From the NCBI RefSeq assembly GCF_003206715.1, contig NZ_PZJU01000008.1, positions 134,501 through 198,500 on the forward strand: DNA of 64,000 nt, written 5' to 3'. The position numbers and the translations under genes were made by a program. The stretch comes from Salinicola peritrichatus (GTDB taxonomy: Bacteria > Pseudomonadota > Gammaproteobacteria > Pseudomonadales > Halomonadaceae). Of the stretch, positions 9,982 to 20,061 are shown piece after piece (positions within the stretch are counted from its first letter, which is position 1; the number at the start of each line of letters is the position of its first letter). The notes under the pieces are model-generated. The model was not told the DNA's origin. It ran no database searches and worked only from the letters and a program-made list of their open reading frames with translations.

Positions 9982-10716
9982 ATGGCACAAGTCAATATGC
10001 GTGACCTGCTCAAGGCAGGCGCACACTTCGGTCACCAGACCCGTTACTGGAACCCGAAGATGAGTCAGTACATCTTCGGTGCGCGTAACAAGATTCACAT
10101 CATCAACCTCGAACATACCCTGCCGGCGTTGCTCGAAGCGACGGGCGTGGTCGAGAAGATGGCTTCTTCCAACAACAAGATCCTGTTCGTCGGAACCAAG
10201 CGTTCCGCCAGCAAGATCATCAAGGAAGAGGCTTCGCGCGTCGGTCAGCCGTTCGTCAACCATCGTTGGTTGGGTGGCATGTTGACCAACTACAAGACCA
10301 TTCGTCAGTCGATCAAGCGTCTGCGCGAACTCGAAACCATGCGCGACGACGGCACCTTCGAGAAGCTGACCAAAAAAGAAGTGCTGATGGCGACTCGCGA
10401 GCAGGAGAAGCTCGAGCGCTCCATCGGTGGTATCAAGGACATGGGCGGTCTGCCCGATGCGCTGTTCGTGATCGATGTCGACCACGAGCGCATTGCGATC
10501 AACGAAGCCAACAAGCTCGGCATTCCGGTGATCGGTGTCGTCGATACCAACTCCAACCCGGATGGTGTCGACTACGTCATCCCGGGTAACGACGACTCCA
10601 TTCGCGCCATCCAGATCTACGTGCAGGCGATCGCAGACGCTTGTGCCAAGGCGAAGGAAGGCCGCCCCGACGAGTTCGTCGAGGTCAGCGAAGCGAGCGA
10701 CGTCGCCGCCGATTAA
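9982..10716 (+). CDS. rpsB: 30S ribosomal protein S2
   Basis: A 244-residue small-subunit protein. The start [13 protein letters not shown] has aggag 7 nt upstream. Family landmarks: [51 protein letters not shown], and a short acidic C-terminal tail. It is the first gene of the rightward translation cluster; a terminator-like hairpin separates it from tsf. Confidence 0.98.
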   Translation: MAQVNMRDLLKAGAHFGHQTRYWNPKMSQYIFGARNKIHIINLEHTLPALLEATGVVEKMASSNNKILFVGTKRSASKIIKEEASRVGQPFVNHRWLGGMLTNYKTIRQSIKRLRELETMRDDGTFEKLTKKEVLMATREQEKLERSIGGIKDMGGLPDALFVIDVDHERIAINEANKLGIPVIGVVDTNSNPDGVDYVIPGNDDSIRAIQIYVQAIADACAKAKEGRPDEFVEVSEASDVAAD

Positions 10717-10797
10717 GGGCGGACGGAACGGCATCGGGTCTGCGTTGAGCATGCTCCCGCAGGGCGACGACCAGGTCGCCGATATCAGCGCAGACAC

Positions 10798-10820
10798 AGG
10801 GGGCTCAAGAGCCCCCTTTC
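10798..10820 (+). terminator. hairpin between rpsB and tsf
   Basis: A 9-bp perfect stem agggggctc (10798-10806) / gagccccct (10809-10817) with a tiny loop, followed by ttctt. In enterics a partial terminator also separates rpsB from tsf and lowers tsf expression; this one may do the same. Confidence 0.8.
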
Positions 10821-10829
10821 TTACACTCG

Positions 10830-10854
10830 GAGCGGCGCCTGCACGGCGCCGCTC
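10830..10854 (+). promoter_or_regulatory. strong stem-loop upstream of tsf
   Basis: A 10-bp perfect stem gagcggcgcc / ggcgccgctc with a 5-nt loop lies 30 bp before the tsf start, just after the rpsB-tsf terminator. There is no T-run, so it may be an mRNA 5'-end or processing structure for tsf. Function is inferred only. Confidence 0.5.
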
Positions 10855-10884
10855 GTCAGCAACAGCGATTTCAGAGGGACTATC

Positions 10885-11754
10885 ATGGCAGCTATCAGCG
10901 CTTCTCTAGTCAAGGAACTGCGTGAGCGTACCGGTCTCGGCATGATGGAGTGCAAGAAGGCACTCACCGAAGCCGACGGCGATATCGAGCGTGCGATCGA
11001 AGATCTGCGCAAGAATTCCGGCCTGAAGGCCGCCAAGAAGGCCGGTCGTACCGCCGCCGAAGGCGCCATCGTCACCCAGGTCGCCGCAGACGGCAGCTAC
11101 GGTGCGATGTTGGAAGTCAACTCCGAAACCGACTTCGTCGCCCGTGACGAGAACTTCAAGGGCTTTGCCATCAAGGTGTTGGCCAAGGTGTTCGAGACCA
11201 AGTCCGAGAACGTCGCCGAGATCATGGATGGCGAACTGGAAGACGCCCGCAATCAACTGGTCCAGAAGATCGGCGAGAACATTTCCGTGCGTCGTGCGGT
11301 CGTGGTCGATGCGCCGGAAGGTGGCATCGTCGGCGCCTACGTTCACGGTGATCGCATCGGCGTGCTGACCCAGATCAAGGGCGGCAATGCCGAAGTGGCC
11401 AAGGATGTCGCCATGCACGTGGCGGCGATCAATCCGGTCGTGGCGCGTCCCGAGGACATGCCGCAGGAGCAGCTGGACAAGGAGAAGGCGATCATTCTGG
11501 CGCAGCCGGACATGGCGGGTAAGCCGGCCGAGATCGCCGAGAAGATGGTTCAGGGCCGTCTCAAGAAGTATCTGGCGGAGAACAGCCTGACCGAACAACC
11601 CTTCGTCAAGGATCCGAACCAGTCCGTTGCCGAATATGCGAAAGCGGCCGGCGGTGAAGTGGTCGGTTTCACCCGCTACGAGGTTGGCGAGGGTATCGAG
11701 AAGGAAGAGGTCGATTTCGCCAAGGAAGTCATGGAACAGGCTCGCCGCAGCTAA
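10885..11754 (+). CDS. tsf: translation elongation factor Ts
   Basis: A 289-residue guanine nucleotide exchange factor for EF-Tu. Visible: an N-terminal UBA-like domain with [16 protein letters not shown], the core [10 protein letters not shown] (the Asp-Phe contact region for EF-Tu), and the C-terminal module. Length is normal. It is preceded by agaggga and separated from pyrH by a stable hairpin. Confidence 0.98.
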   Translation: MAAISASLVKELRERTGLGMMECKKALTEADGDIERAIEDLRKNSGLKAAKKAGRTAAEGAIVTQVAADGSYGAMLEVNSETDFVARDENFKGFAIKVLAKVFETKSENVAEIMDGELEDARNQLVQKIGENISVRRAVVVDAPEGGIVGAYVHGDRIGVLTQIKGGNAEVAKDVAMHVAAINPVVARPEDMPQEQLDKEKAIILAQPDMAGKPAEIAEKMVQGRLKKYLAENSLTEQPFVKDPNQSVAEYAKAAGGEVVGFTRYEVGEGIEKEEVDFAKEVMEQARRS

Positions 11755-11814
11755 GTTTCATGCAGTGCCCGGGTTCGACGTATCGGACGCTTGCCGTCCG
11801 GCGCCGATCCCATC

Positions 11815-11842
11815 GATGGCGTGCGCGAGAGCGCACGCCATC
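11815..11842 (+). promoter_or_regulatory. 12-bp perfect stem with GAGA tetraloop between tsf and pyrH
   Basis: gatggcgtgcgc (11815-11826) pairs exactly with gcgcacgccatc (11831-11842) around gaga, a GNRA-type loop. No U-tract follows, so simple intrinsic termination is unlikely; it may stabilise the upstream mRNA 3' end or mark a processing site. Confidence 0.6.
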
Positions 11843-11915
11843 GCGTATCCGGTGAATGAAGAAATTCATTCGCCCATACCCGCCGACCCGACTCGTAAAC
11901 ACAGGAGAGATCGTC

Positions 11916-12662
11916 ATGTCCGAAACCATCGACCGACCCAATAAACCCGGTGAGAAGTCGAAGTACAAGCGCATCCTGCTGAAGCTGTCCGGTGAAGCGC
12001 TGACTGGCGAGCAGGAGTTCGGTATCGATCCGAAGGTCCTGGATCGCATGGCCCTGGAGATCGGCCAACTGGTAGGTATCGGCGTTCAGGTCGGCATGGT
12101 GATCGGCGGTGGCAACCTGTTTCGCGGCGCGGCACTGCATGCGGCCGGCATGGAGCGAGTGACCGGCGACCACATGGGCATGTTGGCGACGGTGATGAAC
12201 GCGCTGGCCATGCGCGATGCGCTCGAACGCTCCAATATCCGCTCGCGGGTGATGTCGGCCATTCCCATGAGTGGCGTCGTCGAACACTACGATCGGCGTA
12301 CGGCCATCCGCTATCTCACTTCCGGTGACGTGGTGATCTTCTCCGCCGGTACCGGCAATCCGTTCTTCACTACCGATTCGGCCGCCTGCCTGCGCGGTAT
12401 CGAGATCGATGCCGACGTGGTGGTCAAGGCGACCAAGGTGGACGGCGTCTATGACAAGGATCCGATCAAGCATCCCGAAGCTAAGAAGTACGAGCGTCTG
12501 GGTTATGATGACGTGTTGGACCAGAAGCTCGGGGTAATGGATTTGACCGCCATCTGCCTGGTGCGTGACCATGACATGCCGGTTCGCGTCTTCGACATGA
12601 CCAAGCCTGGTGCACTGTTGAATCTGGTGGTCGGTGGGCGAGAAGGCACGCTGATTGATTGA
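11916..12662 (+). CDS. pyrH: UMP kinase
   Basis: A 248-residue hexameric bacterial UMP kinase of the amino-acid kinase family, making UDP from UMP and ATP, usually activated by GTP and inhibited by UTP. Visible: [22 protein letters not shown], the [17 protein letters not shown]-binding region, and [13 protein letters not shown]. The start MSETIDRP is chosen because aggaga lies 7 nt upstream; it gives a 15-20 residue polar N-terminal extension relative to the shortest homologues. Confidence 0.97.
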   Translation: MSETIDRPNKPGEKSKYKRILLKLSGEALTGEQEFGIDPKVLDRMALEIGQLVGIGVQVGMVIGGGNLFRGAALHAAGMERVTGDHMGMLATVMNALAMRDALERSNIRSRVMSAIPMSGVVEHYDRRTAIRYLTSGDVVIFSAGTGNPFFTTDSAACLRGIEIDADVVVKATKVDGVYDKDPIKHPEAKKYERLGYDDVLDQKLGVMDLTAICLVRDHDMPVRVFDMTKPGALLNLVVGGREGTLID

Positions 12663-12672
12663 GGTTTAGGAC

Positions 12673-13230
12673 ATGATCGACGATATCAAGAAAGACGCCG
12701 AAGCGCGCATGAAGAAAAGCCTGGAAGCGCTCCAGTCCAATTTTCACAAGATCCGCACCGGCCGGGCGCACCCGAGCATTCTCGATGCGGTGATGGTCGA
12801 GTATTACGGCAGCGACGTACCGTTGAATCAGGTGGCCAATGTCAACGTCGAGGATGCGCGTACATTGGCCGTCACGCCGTGGGAGCGGCCAATGGTGCAG
12901 AAGATCGAGAAGGCGATCATGACTTCCGATCTCGGCTTGAATCCCTCCACCGCAGGAACGGTGATTCGCGTGCCGATGCCGCCGTTGACCGAGGAGACCC
13001 GCCGCAACTACATCAAGCAGGCTCGCGCCGAAGCGGAGAACGCGCGAGTGGCGGTGCGCAACGTGCGCCGCGATGCCAATGGCGATCTCAAGTCGCTGCT
13101 CAAGGACAAGGAGATCACCGAGGACGACGAGCGCCGCGGTGAAGAGGAAGTTCAGAAGCTGACCGACAAGTACGTCGGCGAGATCGACAAGCTGCTGGAA
13201 TCCAAGGAACACGACCTGATGCAGGTATGA
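12673..13230 (+). CDS. frr: ribosome recycling factor
   Basis: A 185-residue factor that splits post-termination ribosomes together with EF-G. It shows the family signature [25 protein letters not shown], the PPLTEETRR hinge and the long helical hairpin ending in [12 protein letters not shown]. It starts 10 bp after pyrH, with aggacatg at the start. Confidence 0.98.
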   Translation: MIDDIKKDAEARMKKSLEALQSNFHKIRTGRAHPSILDAVMVEYYGSDVPLNQVANVNVEDARTLAVTPWERPMVQKIEKAIMTSDLGLNPSTAGTVIRVPMPPLTEETRRNYIKQARAEAENARVAVRNVRRDANGDLKSLLKDKEITEDDERRGEEEVQKLTDKYVGEIDKLLESKEHDLMQV

Positions 13231-13279
13231 GGATCGGTGGCACCGCCGGTGCCACCGTCCACCTGGCTTGCGAGATATC

Positions 13280-14041
13280 ATGACAGACATGCAGTCGCGT
13301 GACGCTCAGGCGGCGTCGTCGATGCCTCGCCACGTGGCGATCATCATGGACGGCAACAACCGCTGGGCGCGCGCTCGGGGGCTCTCCAGCGCGCAAGGAC
13401 ATCGCGCTGGTGTCGAGTCGTTGCGCTCGGTCATTCGTCGCGCGGCGGAACTGCGCATCGAAACCCTCACGTTGTTCGCATTCTCCAGCGAAAACTGGCG
13501 TCGGCCGACGGCCGAAGTCAATGCGCTGATGGAGCTGTTCATGCTGGTGCTCAAGCGCGAGGTGAAGAAGCTCCACGACAACGGCATTCGCCTCACCATC
13601 ATCGGCGATCGTCGACGCTTTTCGAGCTCGCTGCAGAAGCAGATGGCACGCGCCGAGGCGTTGACCCGGGACAATCCCGGGCTGCATCTCGTCGTTGCCG
13701 CCAACTACGGTGGGCGCTGGGATATCGCTGCGGCGGCACGGCGTCTGGCGCAGCGCGTCGCCAACGGCCAGCTACGGCCCGAGGCGATCGATGAGTCGAC
13801 GCTGGATCGCGAAATCTGCCTGCACCAGGAGCCGCCCGTCGACCTGTGCATCCGCACCAGCGGTGAACAGCGCATCTCCAACTTCCTGCTCTGGCAGCTC
13901 GCCTACGCCGAGTTCGTCTTCACCCCCGAACTCTGGCCCGATTTCGATGGCGAGGCATTCGATGCCGCGCTGTCGGCCTTTCGGCAACGCCAGCGTCGCT
14001 TCGGTATGAGTCAGCAGCAGATCGAGGTCAACGGTGCTTAG
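13280..14041 (+). CDS. uppS: undecaprenyl diphosphate synthase (cis-prenyltransferase)
   Basis: A 253-residue enzyme that condenses eight isopentenyl units on farnesyl diphosphate to make the lipid carrier for peptidoglycan and LPS. Visible: the catalytic Asp in AIIMDGNNRWA, FSSENWRRP, NYGGRWDI and RTSGEQRISNFLLWQ. The ATG at 13280 is preferred over the in-frame TTG at 13268; the ribosome site is weak (gcgaga). Its end overlaps cdsA by 8 bp, so the pair is translationally linked. Confidence 0.96.
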   Translation: MTDMQSRDAQAASSMPRHVAIIMDGNNRWARARGLSSAQGHRAGVESLRSVIRRAAELRIETLTLFAFSSENWRRPTAEVNALMELFMLVLKREVKKLHDNGIRLTIIGDRRRFSSSLQKQMARAEALTRDNPGLHLVVAANYGGRWDIAAAARRLAQRVANGQLRPEAIDESTLDREICLHQEPPVDLCIRTSGEQRISNFLLWQLAYAEFVFTPELWPDFDGEAFDAALSAFRQRQRRFGMSQQQIEVNGA

Positions 14042-14834
14042 GCAGCGCGTCCTCACGGCGCTGGTGCTGGCGCCGCTGGCGCTGGCCGGTCTGTTCGGTC
14101 TCTCCGCTGGTGGTTTCGCGCTGTTCACGGCGCTGGTGCTGCTGCTGGGGGCCTGGGAGTGGGCGCGACTGGCCGGCTTCGATAGCGTGCCGGTCCGGCT
14201 GCTCTATACGCTGGGGCTGGCCTTGCTGCTGTTGCTTACCTGGTGGGGCGACTGGATGACGGCCACTTGGCCGCTGTGGCTCGGCGCCCTGGGCTGGTTG
14301 GCCAACGCCTGGTGGGTTTCGCGCTATCCCCGTGCCACCGAACAGTGGCGCAAGCCGGTCACGCGAATGGCCATGGGGGTGTGGGTGCTGTTCCCGTGCT
14401 GGATCGGGTTCTATCAGTTACGCCAGGAGGGCAGCGAGTGGCTGCTGTTCGTACTGCTGCTGGTGTGGGTGGCGGACATCGGGGCCTATTTTGCCGGCCG
14501 ACGTTTCGGGCGGCGCAAGCTGGCGCCCCATGTCAGTCCCGGCAAGTCCTGGGAAGGGGTCTTCGGCGGCTGGGGGGCCGTGGCGGTGCTGGTTCTCGTC
14601 TATGCGCTGTGGCTGCCGCTCGGCGTGGGACAGGCGCTGGGGCTGTTGCTGTTGGCGCTGGTGGTGGCTTTCATCTCGGTTATCGGCGATCTGTTGGAGA
14701 GCATGCTCAAACGCTTCCGCGGGCTCAAGGATTCCAGCCATTTGCTGCCGGGGCATGGCGGTATTCTCGATCGTATCGATAGCCTGACGGCAGCCGTTCC
14801 GCTGTTCGCACTGATTCGGCCTTGGCTGGGCTAG
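14034..14834 (+). CDS. cdsA: phosphatidate cytidylyltransferase
   Basis: A 266-residue inner-membrane enzyme making CDP-diacylglycerol for phospholipid synthesis. Multiple hydrophobic segments span the protein, and the family signature near the C-terminus is intact: [20 protein letters not shown] followed by GILDRIDS. It begins with GTG inside the end of uppS. Confidence 0.97.
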   Translation: MLRQRVLTALVLAPLALAGLFGLSAGGFALFTALVLLLGAWEWARLAGFDSVPVRLLYTLGLALLLLLTWWGDWMTATWPLWLGALGWLANAWWVSRYPRATEQWRKPVTRMAMGVWVLFPCWIGFYQLRQEGSEWLLFVLLLVWVADIGAYFAGRRFGRRKLAPHVSPGKSWEGVFGGWGAVAVLVLVYALWLPLGVGQALGLLLLALVVAFISVIGDLLESMLKRFRGLKDSSHLLPGHGGILDRIDSLTAAVPLFALIRPWLG

Positions 14835-14853
14835 GGTTGAAAATAGGGCTTCC

Positions 14854-16053
14854 ATGACGTCATCCACCGTTCAGAATGTCACCATCCTCGGCGCGACCGG
14901 CTCCATCGGCCGCAGCACGCTGGACGTGATCGCGCGCCATCCCGATGCCTATCGACTGCATGCGGTGACCGCTTACCGCTCGCGGGAAGCGCTATTCGAC
15001 ATCTGCCGTCGCTTCGCGCCCGCGCAGGCGGTGATCGGCACGCGGGAGGATGCCGGCTGGTTGCGCCGACAACTCGACGACGCGGGCCTCGAGCGGATCG
15101 AGGTGCTGCATGGCGACCCGGCGCTGCTCGAGGTGTCGCGGGCGGTCGAGGTCGACGTGGTGATGGCGGCTATCGTCGGCGCGGCCGGCCTGATGCCGAC
15201 CCTGGCGGCGGTCGAGGCCGGCAAGCGGGTGCTGCTGGCCAACAAGGAAGCGCTGGTGATGTCCGGAGGGCTGTTCATGGATGCCGTCTCCCGTCATGAC
15301 GCCACGCTTTTGCCGATCGACTCGGAACATAATGCCATCTATCAGTGTCTGCCTATGCAGCAGCGTGGCGGTCTGTCGCGTCAGGGCGTTGCACGGCTGT
15401 TGCTGACGGCCTCGGGTGGGCCGTTTCGCGAATGGTCGCTTGCCGACCTGGAAAGCGTGACCCCGGCACAGGCCTGCGCCCATCCCAACTGGTCGATGGG
15501 GCAGAAGATTTCGGTCGACAGCGCCACCTTGATGAACAAGGGGCTCGAACTGATCGAGGCATGCTGGCTGTTCGGTGCCGCGCCCGAGCAGGTCGAAGTG
15601 GTGGTCCATCCGCAGAGCATCGTCCATTCGATGGTGGGCTACGCCGACGGTTCGGTGATTGCGCAGATGGGCAACCCCGACATGCGCACACCGATCGCTT
15701 ATGGCCTGGCGTGGCCGGCGCGTATCGATGCCGGAGTGGCGCCGCTGGATCTGTTCGCGGTGTCGCGGCTGGACTTCGAAGCCCCGGACGAAGCGCGCTT
15801 TCCCTGTCTGCGCCTGGCGCGGGAGGCGATGGCCGCGGGTGGCACGGCGCCGGCAAGTCTCAATGCGGCCAACGAGGTGGCGGTACAGGCGTTTCTCGAC
15901 GGGCGGCTTTCGTTCCTGGGTATTGCGCGGCTGGTCGAGTCGACGTTGGAGACGATCGAGGTACGCGCAGCGGATTCCCTCGACGTGATATTGTGCGAGG
16001 ATGCGCAGGCGCGGCGTGTGGCTGAAACACTGCTGCATCAACGATCTTTTTAG
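14854..16053 (+). CDS. dxr: 1-deoxy-D-xylulose 5-phosphate reductoisomerase
   Basis: A 399-residue NADPH-dependent enzyme of the methylerythritol phosphate pathway to isopentenyl units. N-terminal Rossmann motif [24 protein letters not shown]; metal and substrate residues in [44 protein letters not shown]. It lies between cdsA and rseP, feeding the isoprenoid supply used by uppS. Confidence 0.98.
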   Translation: MTSSTVQNVTILGATGSIGRSTLDVIARHPDAYRLHAVTAYRSREALFDICRRFAPAQAVIGTREDAGWLRRQLDDAGLERIEVLHGDPALLEVSRAVEVDVVMAAIVGAAGLMPTLAAVEAGKRVLLANKEALVMSGGLFMDAVSRHDATLLPIDSEHNAIYQCLPMQQRGGLSRQGVARLLLTASGGPFREWSLADLESVTPAQACAHPNWSMGQKISVDSATLMNKGLELIEACWLFGAAPEQVEVVVHPQSIVHSMVGYADGSVIAQMGNPDMRTPIAYGLAWPARIDAGVAPLDLFAVSRLDFEAPDEARFPCLRLAREAMAAGGTAPASLNAANEVAVQAFLDGRLSFLGIARLVESTLETIEVRAADSLDVILCEDAQARRVAETLLHQRSF

Positions 16054-16086
16054 TGTGGTGATTCACACTCCTGGGGGGTGGGCGTG

Positions 16087-17439
16087 ATGGATGCGCTCCA
16101 GAACGTGCTGGCGGTCGTTGTCGTACTCGGCCTGCTGATCACGTTTCACGAGTTCGGGCATTTCTGGGTCGCGCGCCGTTGCGGGGTCAAGGTGCTGCGT
16201 TTTTCGGTGGGTTTCGGCAAGCCGTTGTGGTCGCGCTTCGACCGTCACGGTACCGAGTTCGCCGTTGCCGCCATTCCGCTCGGTGGCTACGTCAAGATGC
16301 TCGACGAGCGCGAGGGGCCGGTGGCGCCCGAGGAGCTCGATCGCGCCTTCAATCGCAAGAGCGTGTGGGCGCGTATCGCCATCGTCGCCGCCGGTCCGCT
16401 GGCCAACCTGTTGTTGGCGCTGGTCGCCTACTGGGCGCTGTTCGTCTATGGTACCGCCACCGTGGCGCCCGTGATCGGCGAGGTGGCGCCGGATTCACCG
16501 GCGGCCCACGGTGGGTTGCTCAGCGGTCAGGAGATCGTCGGCGTGCGAGGTGAGCCGACGCCGTCCTGGAACGATGTCAATCTGCAACTGATCGCGGCGA
16601 TCGGCGCCAATGGTGAGTTGACGATCACCACCCGTGGCGCCGACGGTGAGGCCACGACCCACGAGGTACCGGTCAGTCGCTGGTTGGTGCGCCAGGATCC
16701 GCCGCAACCGATGTCGTCGCTGGGGATCACGCCGTGGCGGCCGGCGGTGCCCGCCGTTCTGGGGCAGGTGCTGGAGGATGGACCGGCGGCGCGGGCGGGC
16801 CTCTCGCCGGGGGATCGTATCGTCAGCGTCGACGGTCAATCGATCTCGGATTGGGAAGCCTTCGTCGATGTGGTGCGTAGCCATCCCGGCCAGGCGCTGT
16901 CGCTTGAGTTCAGCCGTGACGGCGAGACGCGCGAAGTGAGCCTGACGCCGCAGCCGCGCGATGCCGAGGACGGCGAACGCGTCGGTTATGTCGGCGCCGC
17001 TGCCCAGGCGGTGGAGTGGCCCGAGGCGTATCGGCGCGAGATTCGTTACGGCCCCCTGGCGGCGGTCGGTCAGGCGCTAAAGAAAACCGGTGAGATGACT
17101 TGGCTCACGGCGGATTCGATCCGCAAGATGGTCGTTGGCTGGATCTCGCCCTCCAACCTTTCCGGGCCGATCACCATCGCCCGCATCGCCGGTGACTCGG
17201 CACGTAGCGGCGTCGAGACATTCGTCGGTTTTCTCGCCTATCTGTCGATCAGTCTGGGCGTTCTCAACCTGCTGCCGATCCCGGTGCTCGATGGCGGGCA
17301 TCTGGTCTACTACCTGATCGAACTGGTGCGTGGCCGGCCGGTGTCGGAAACGGCGCAAGCCATGGGGCTGCGCATCGGCGTGGCCCTGGTGGGATGCCTG
17401 ATGATGATGGCGCTTTACTTCGACCTGATGCGCTTGTAG
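16087..17439 (+). CDS. rseP: site-2 protease RseP (sigmaE regulator protease, MucP type)
   Basis: A 450-residue polytopic inner-membrane zinc protease that cuts RseA/MucA-type anti-sigma factors after DegS. The first membrane segment carries the HEFGH zinc site (about residues 21-25), two PDZ domains occupy about 110-290 in the periplasm, and the second active-site motif LDGGH follows NLLPIPV. The ATG at 16087 (MDALQN) aligns exactly with Pseudomonas MucP; GTG codons at 16078 and 16084 are alternatives. It precedes bamA, consistent with envelope-stress control of outer-membrane assembly. Confidence 0.96.
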   Translation: MDALQNVLAVVVVLGLLITFHEFGHFWVARRCGVKVLRFSVGFGKPLWSRFDRHGTEFAVAAIPLGGYVKMLDEREGPVAPEELDRAFNRKSVWARIAIVAAGPLANLLLALVAYWALFVYGTATVAPVIGEVAPDSPAAHGGLLSGQEIVGVRGEPTPSWNDVNLQLIAAIGANGELTITTRGADGEATTHEVPVSRWLVRQDPPQPMSSLGITPWRPAVPAVLGQVLEDGPAARAGLSPGDRIVSVDGQSISDWEAFVDVVRSHPGQALSLEFSRDGETREVSLTPQPRDAEDGERVGYVGAAAQAVEWPEAYRREIRYGPLAAVGQALKKTGEMTWLTADSIRKMVVGWISPSNLSGPITIARIAGDSARSGVETFVGFLAYLSISLGVLNLLPIPVLDGGHLVYYLIELVRGRPVSETAQAMGLRIGVALVGCLMMMALYFDLMRL

Positions 17440-17453
17440 CCAGAAACTGATGC

Positions 17454-17482
17454 GCCTTGCGCGACGGGAGGTCGCGCAAGGC
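17454..17482 (+). terminator. 12-bp stem-loop after rseP
   Basis: gccttgcgcgac (17454-17465) pairs perfectly with gtcgcgcaaggc (17471-17482) around gggag. No clear U-tract follows, so it may be only a partial terminator or a 3'-end stabiliser. Confidence 0.55.
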
Positions 17483-17536
17483 ATGCGTCGGCCGGTGCGC
17501 CGATGCCTGAAGCACCCGTGAGTGGCGAGCCGAGCC

Positions 17537-17564
17537 TTGTCAGTCACTGGGGGAAATGTATAAG
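17537..17564 (+). promoter_or_regulatory. promoter upstream of bamA
   Basis: A sigma70-type promoter: -35 TTGTCA (17537-17542), 16-bp spacer, -10 TATAAG (17559-17564). It would start transcription near 17571, about 40 nt before the bamA ATG, and could drive bamA-skp-lpxD separately from the upstream run. Confidence 0.7.
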
Positions 17565-17610
17565 GTGCCTGTTCGAAACGCGGGCGGACCCCAGAGAAGC
17601 GATTGATTGC

Positions 17611-19947
17611 ATGAAACTCAAGACCATCGGATTGGCAGGACTGCTATTGGCTAGCTCCCCCGCGGCGTTGGCGGCACCTTTCGAGATTTCGGATATTCGC
17701 GTGGAGGGGCTGCAGCGCGTCTCGGCCGCATCCGTGTTCAACGCTTTTCCCGTCAGCGCCGATCAGACAGTGGACGACCGGCAGTTGGGCGAAGCGGCTC
17801 AGAAGTTGTTCGACACTGGCCTGTTCGATGACATTCGTCTCTCCCGCGACGGTGACGTGCTGATCATCAACGTCGTCGAGCGGCCCTCGATCGCCGAAAT
17901 CAACATCGAAGGCAATTCGCAGATCTCCGACGACGACCTGCGCCAGGGGCTGCGCGACGCCGGCCTCGCCGAAGGTCAGGTGCTGCAGCGCTCGACGCTG
18001 GAGGAGATGCAGCGCGAGCTGGAGCGGCTGTACCAGTCCCAGGGGCGTTACAGCTCAAGCATCGAGACCTCCGTCGAGCAGCTCGAGCGTAACCGCGTGC
18101 GGGTCAATATCGACATCAACGAAGGCGCGGTGGCGAAGATTCGCCAGATCAACGTGGTCGGCAACGAAGCCTACGACGACGATACGCTGCGCGACCTGTT
18201 CCAGCTCGAGGACAAGCCGGGTTGGTTCTTCGGCTGGTTCTCCGACGACGAATACTCCCGCGAGGCGCTTTCCGGCGATCTCGAGACGTTGCGCTCCTGG
18301 TATCTCGACCGCGGCTACGTCAATTTCGCCATCACCTCGACGCAGGTGTCGATCAGTCCCGACAAGTCGCGCATCTTCGTGACCATCAATGTCGACGAGG
18401 GTAAGCGCTACAAGCTCGACCAGATCCATTTCGACGGCGATTTGAAGATGGACGAATCCACCGCGCGCGAACTGGTCACCGCCAAGCCTGGTGAAGTTTT
18501 CTCCCAGAGCAAGCTGACCGCCTCCTCGGAAGCGCTGCGCCAGAAGCTCGGCGCCGAAGGCTTCGCCTTCGCCGACATCAAGGCCGTGCCCACGGTCAAC
18601 GAGGCCGACGATACCGTCGACATCACCTTCCGCGTCGATCCGGGCCGTCGGGCCTACGTGCGCCGTATCAACTTCGAGGGTAACACCACGACCCAGGACG
18701 AGGTGTTGCGGCGTGAAATGGTGCAGATGGAGGGCGCGCCGGCGTCGACCGACCAGATCACCCAGTCGCGTCAGCGTCTGGAACGCCTCGGCTTCTTCAA
18801 GCAGGTCGATGTCGACACCCGCCCGGTCGCCGGTGAGCCGGACCAGCTGGACGTGACCTACAACGTCCAGGAGCAGCCTTCCGGTTCGATCTCGGCGAGC
18901 GTCGGCTTCTCGCAGACCGCCGGGATCATCTACGGCGCGGCGCTGTCGCAGAACAACTTCCTGGGCACCGGTAACCGCGTCAATATCGGCGCCCAGCGCA
19001 GTGATACCTTCACCAATATCAACTTCGGTTTCACCGACCCGTACTGGACGCTCGACGGCATCTCGCGCGGTTACAACGTCTTCTACCGCGAGACCGATTA
19101 CGAAGATTCCGACATCTCGACCTACTCGACCGACTCCTACGGCGGCAACATCAATTTCGGTTACCCGATCAACGATCTGTCGCGGCTCAATTTCGGCGTC
19201 GGCCTCGAGAACCTGTCGATCGACACCTACGACGACACGCCGGCGGAGATCGTTCACTACACCGATACCGAAGGTGAAGACTTCTTGAATTACAAGTTGA
19301 CGGCGAGCTGGACCCGCAACAACCTGAACCGCGGCATCATGCCGACCGCCGGCAGCTACCAGCGCGTCTCGCTGGAAACCGCCGTGCCGGGGTCGGATGC
19401 CGAGTACTACAAATTGCGCTATCGCGGCCAGAAACTGTTCGAGCTGAACCCTGACTGGTCGCTCAAGTTCAGCAGTAACCTGGGCTACGCCGATACGCTG
19501 GGGTCCAACGATCCCTATCCGTTCTACGAGAACTTCTATTCGGGCGGTCTGGGATCGGTGCGCGGCTACACCGGTAATACTCTGGGACCGAAGACCACCC
19601 AGCGCGGCGACGGTGACGACGATACCCTGGGCGGCAACGTGCTGGTCGAGGGTTCTGCCGAACTGATCTATCCGTTCCCGTGGGTCGAGGATCGGCGCTC
19701 GCTGCAGACCAGCATATTCGTCGACGCGGGCAATACGTTCCTCACCGATTGCTACGACGTGCCGGCAAACTATACGTCGAGCTGTGAAAGCGGGGTCAAT
19801 CTGGACGAGCTGCGTTACAGCGTCGGTCTGGGGCTCTCCTGGCTGACGCCGGTGGGGCCGTTGACGTTCAGTGTGGCCAAGCCGCTCAACGAGAAGGATG
19901 GCGACGACCCGCAGGTATTCCAGTTCTCGCTGGGCCAGACCTTCTAA
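17611..19947 (+). CDS. bamA: outer membrane protein assembly factor BamA
   Basis: A 778-residue central component of the BAM complex that folds beta-barrel proteins into the outer membrane. Signal peptide MKLKTIGLAGLLLAS...ALA; five POTRA domains to about residue 410 (repeated INVVGN, INFEGN-type motifs); then a 16-strand barrel with the conserved VRGY motif in loop 6 (GSVRGYTGNTLGP) and a terminal FSLGQTF ending in Phe. The start is set by the signal peptide; the open frame 36 codons upstream has no homology. Confidence 0.98.
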   Translation: MKLKTIGLAGLLLASSPAALAAPFEISDIRVEGLQRVSAASVFNAFPVSADQTVDDRQLGEAAQKLFDTGLFDDIRLSRDGDVLIINVVERPSIAEINIEGNSQISDDDLRQGLRDAGLAEGQVLQRSTLEEMQRELERLYQSQGRYSSSIETSVEQLERNRVRVNIDINEGAVAKIRQINVVGNEAYDDDTLRDLFQLEDKPGWFFGWFSDDEYSREALSGDLETLRSWYLDRGYVNFAITSTQVSISPDKSRIFVTINVDEGKRYKLDQIHFDGDLKMDESTARELVTAKPGEVFSQSKLTASSEALRQKLGAEGFAFADIKAVPTVNEADDTVDITFRVDPGRRAYVRRINFEGNTTTQDEVLRREMVQMEGAPASTDQITQSRQRLERLGFFKQVDVDTRPVAGEPDQLDVTYNVQEQPSGSISASVGFSQTAGIIYGAALSQNNFLGTGNRVNIGAQRSDTFTNINFGFTDPYWTLDGISRGYNVFYRETDYEDSDISTYSTDSYGGNINFGYPINDLSRLNFGVGLENLSIDTYDDTPAEIVHYTDTEGEDFLNYKLTASWTRNNLNRGIMPTAGSYQRVSLETAVPGSDAEYYKLRYRGQKLFELNPDWSLKFSSNLGYADTLGSNDPYPFYENFYSGGLGSVRGYTGNTLGPKTTQRGDGDDDTLGGNVLVEGSAELIYPFPWVEDRRSLQTSIFVDAGNTFLTDCYDVPANYTSSCESGVNLDELRYSVGLGLSWLTPVGPLTFSVAKPLNEKDGDDPQVFQFSLGQTF

Positions 19948-19965
19948 ACGACCGCGTCGTTCATC

Positions 19966-19994
19966 GCCACGGTCGAAAGCGGTTTCGCCGTGGC
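19966..19994 (+). promoter_or_regulatory. stem-loop between bamA and skp
   Basis: gccacgg + cgaaa pairs with tttcg + ccgtggc around gcgg: a 12-bp stem with one bulged t. It lies in the 114-bp bamA-skp gap with no U-tract directly after it. It may tune the relative expression of bamA and the downstream chaperone. Confidence 0.5.
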
Positions 19995-20061
19995 CGCGAG
20001 TCACGCAAACTCCATTCACCGAGAGAATTTTTCGAGAGTGTTTTTCTCAAGGAGGCGCCGG

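Noticed and set aside
18055-20019. 654-codon minus-strand frame opposite bamA
   Set aside because: Codon-bias shadow: same-length antisense frames occur under most GC-rich genes here, and bamA has a full set of POTRA and barrel motifs.
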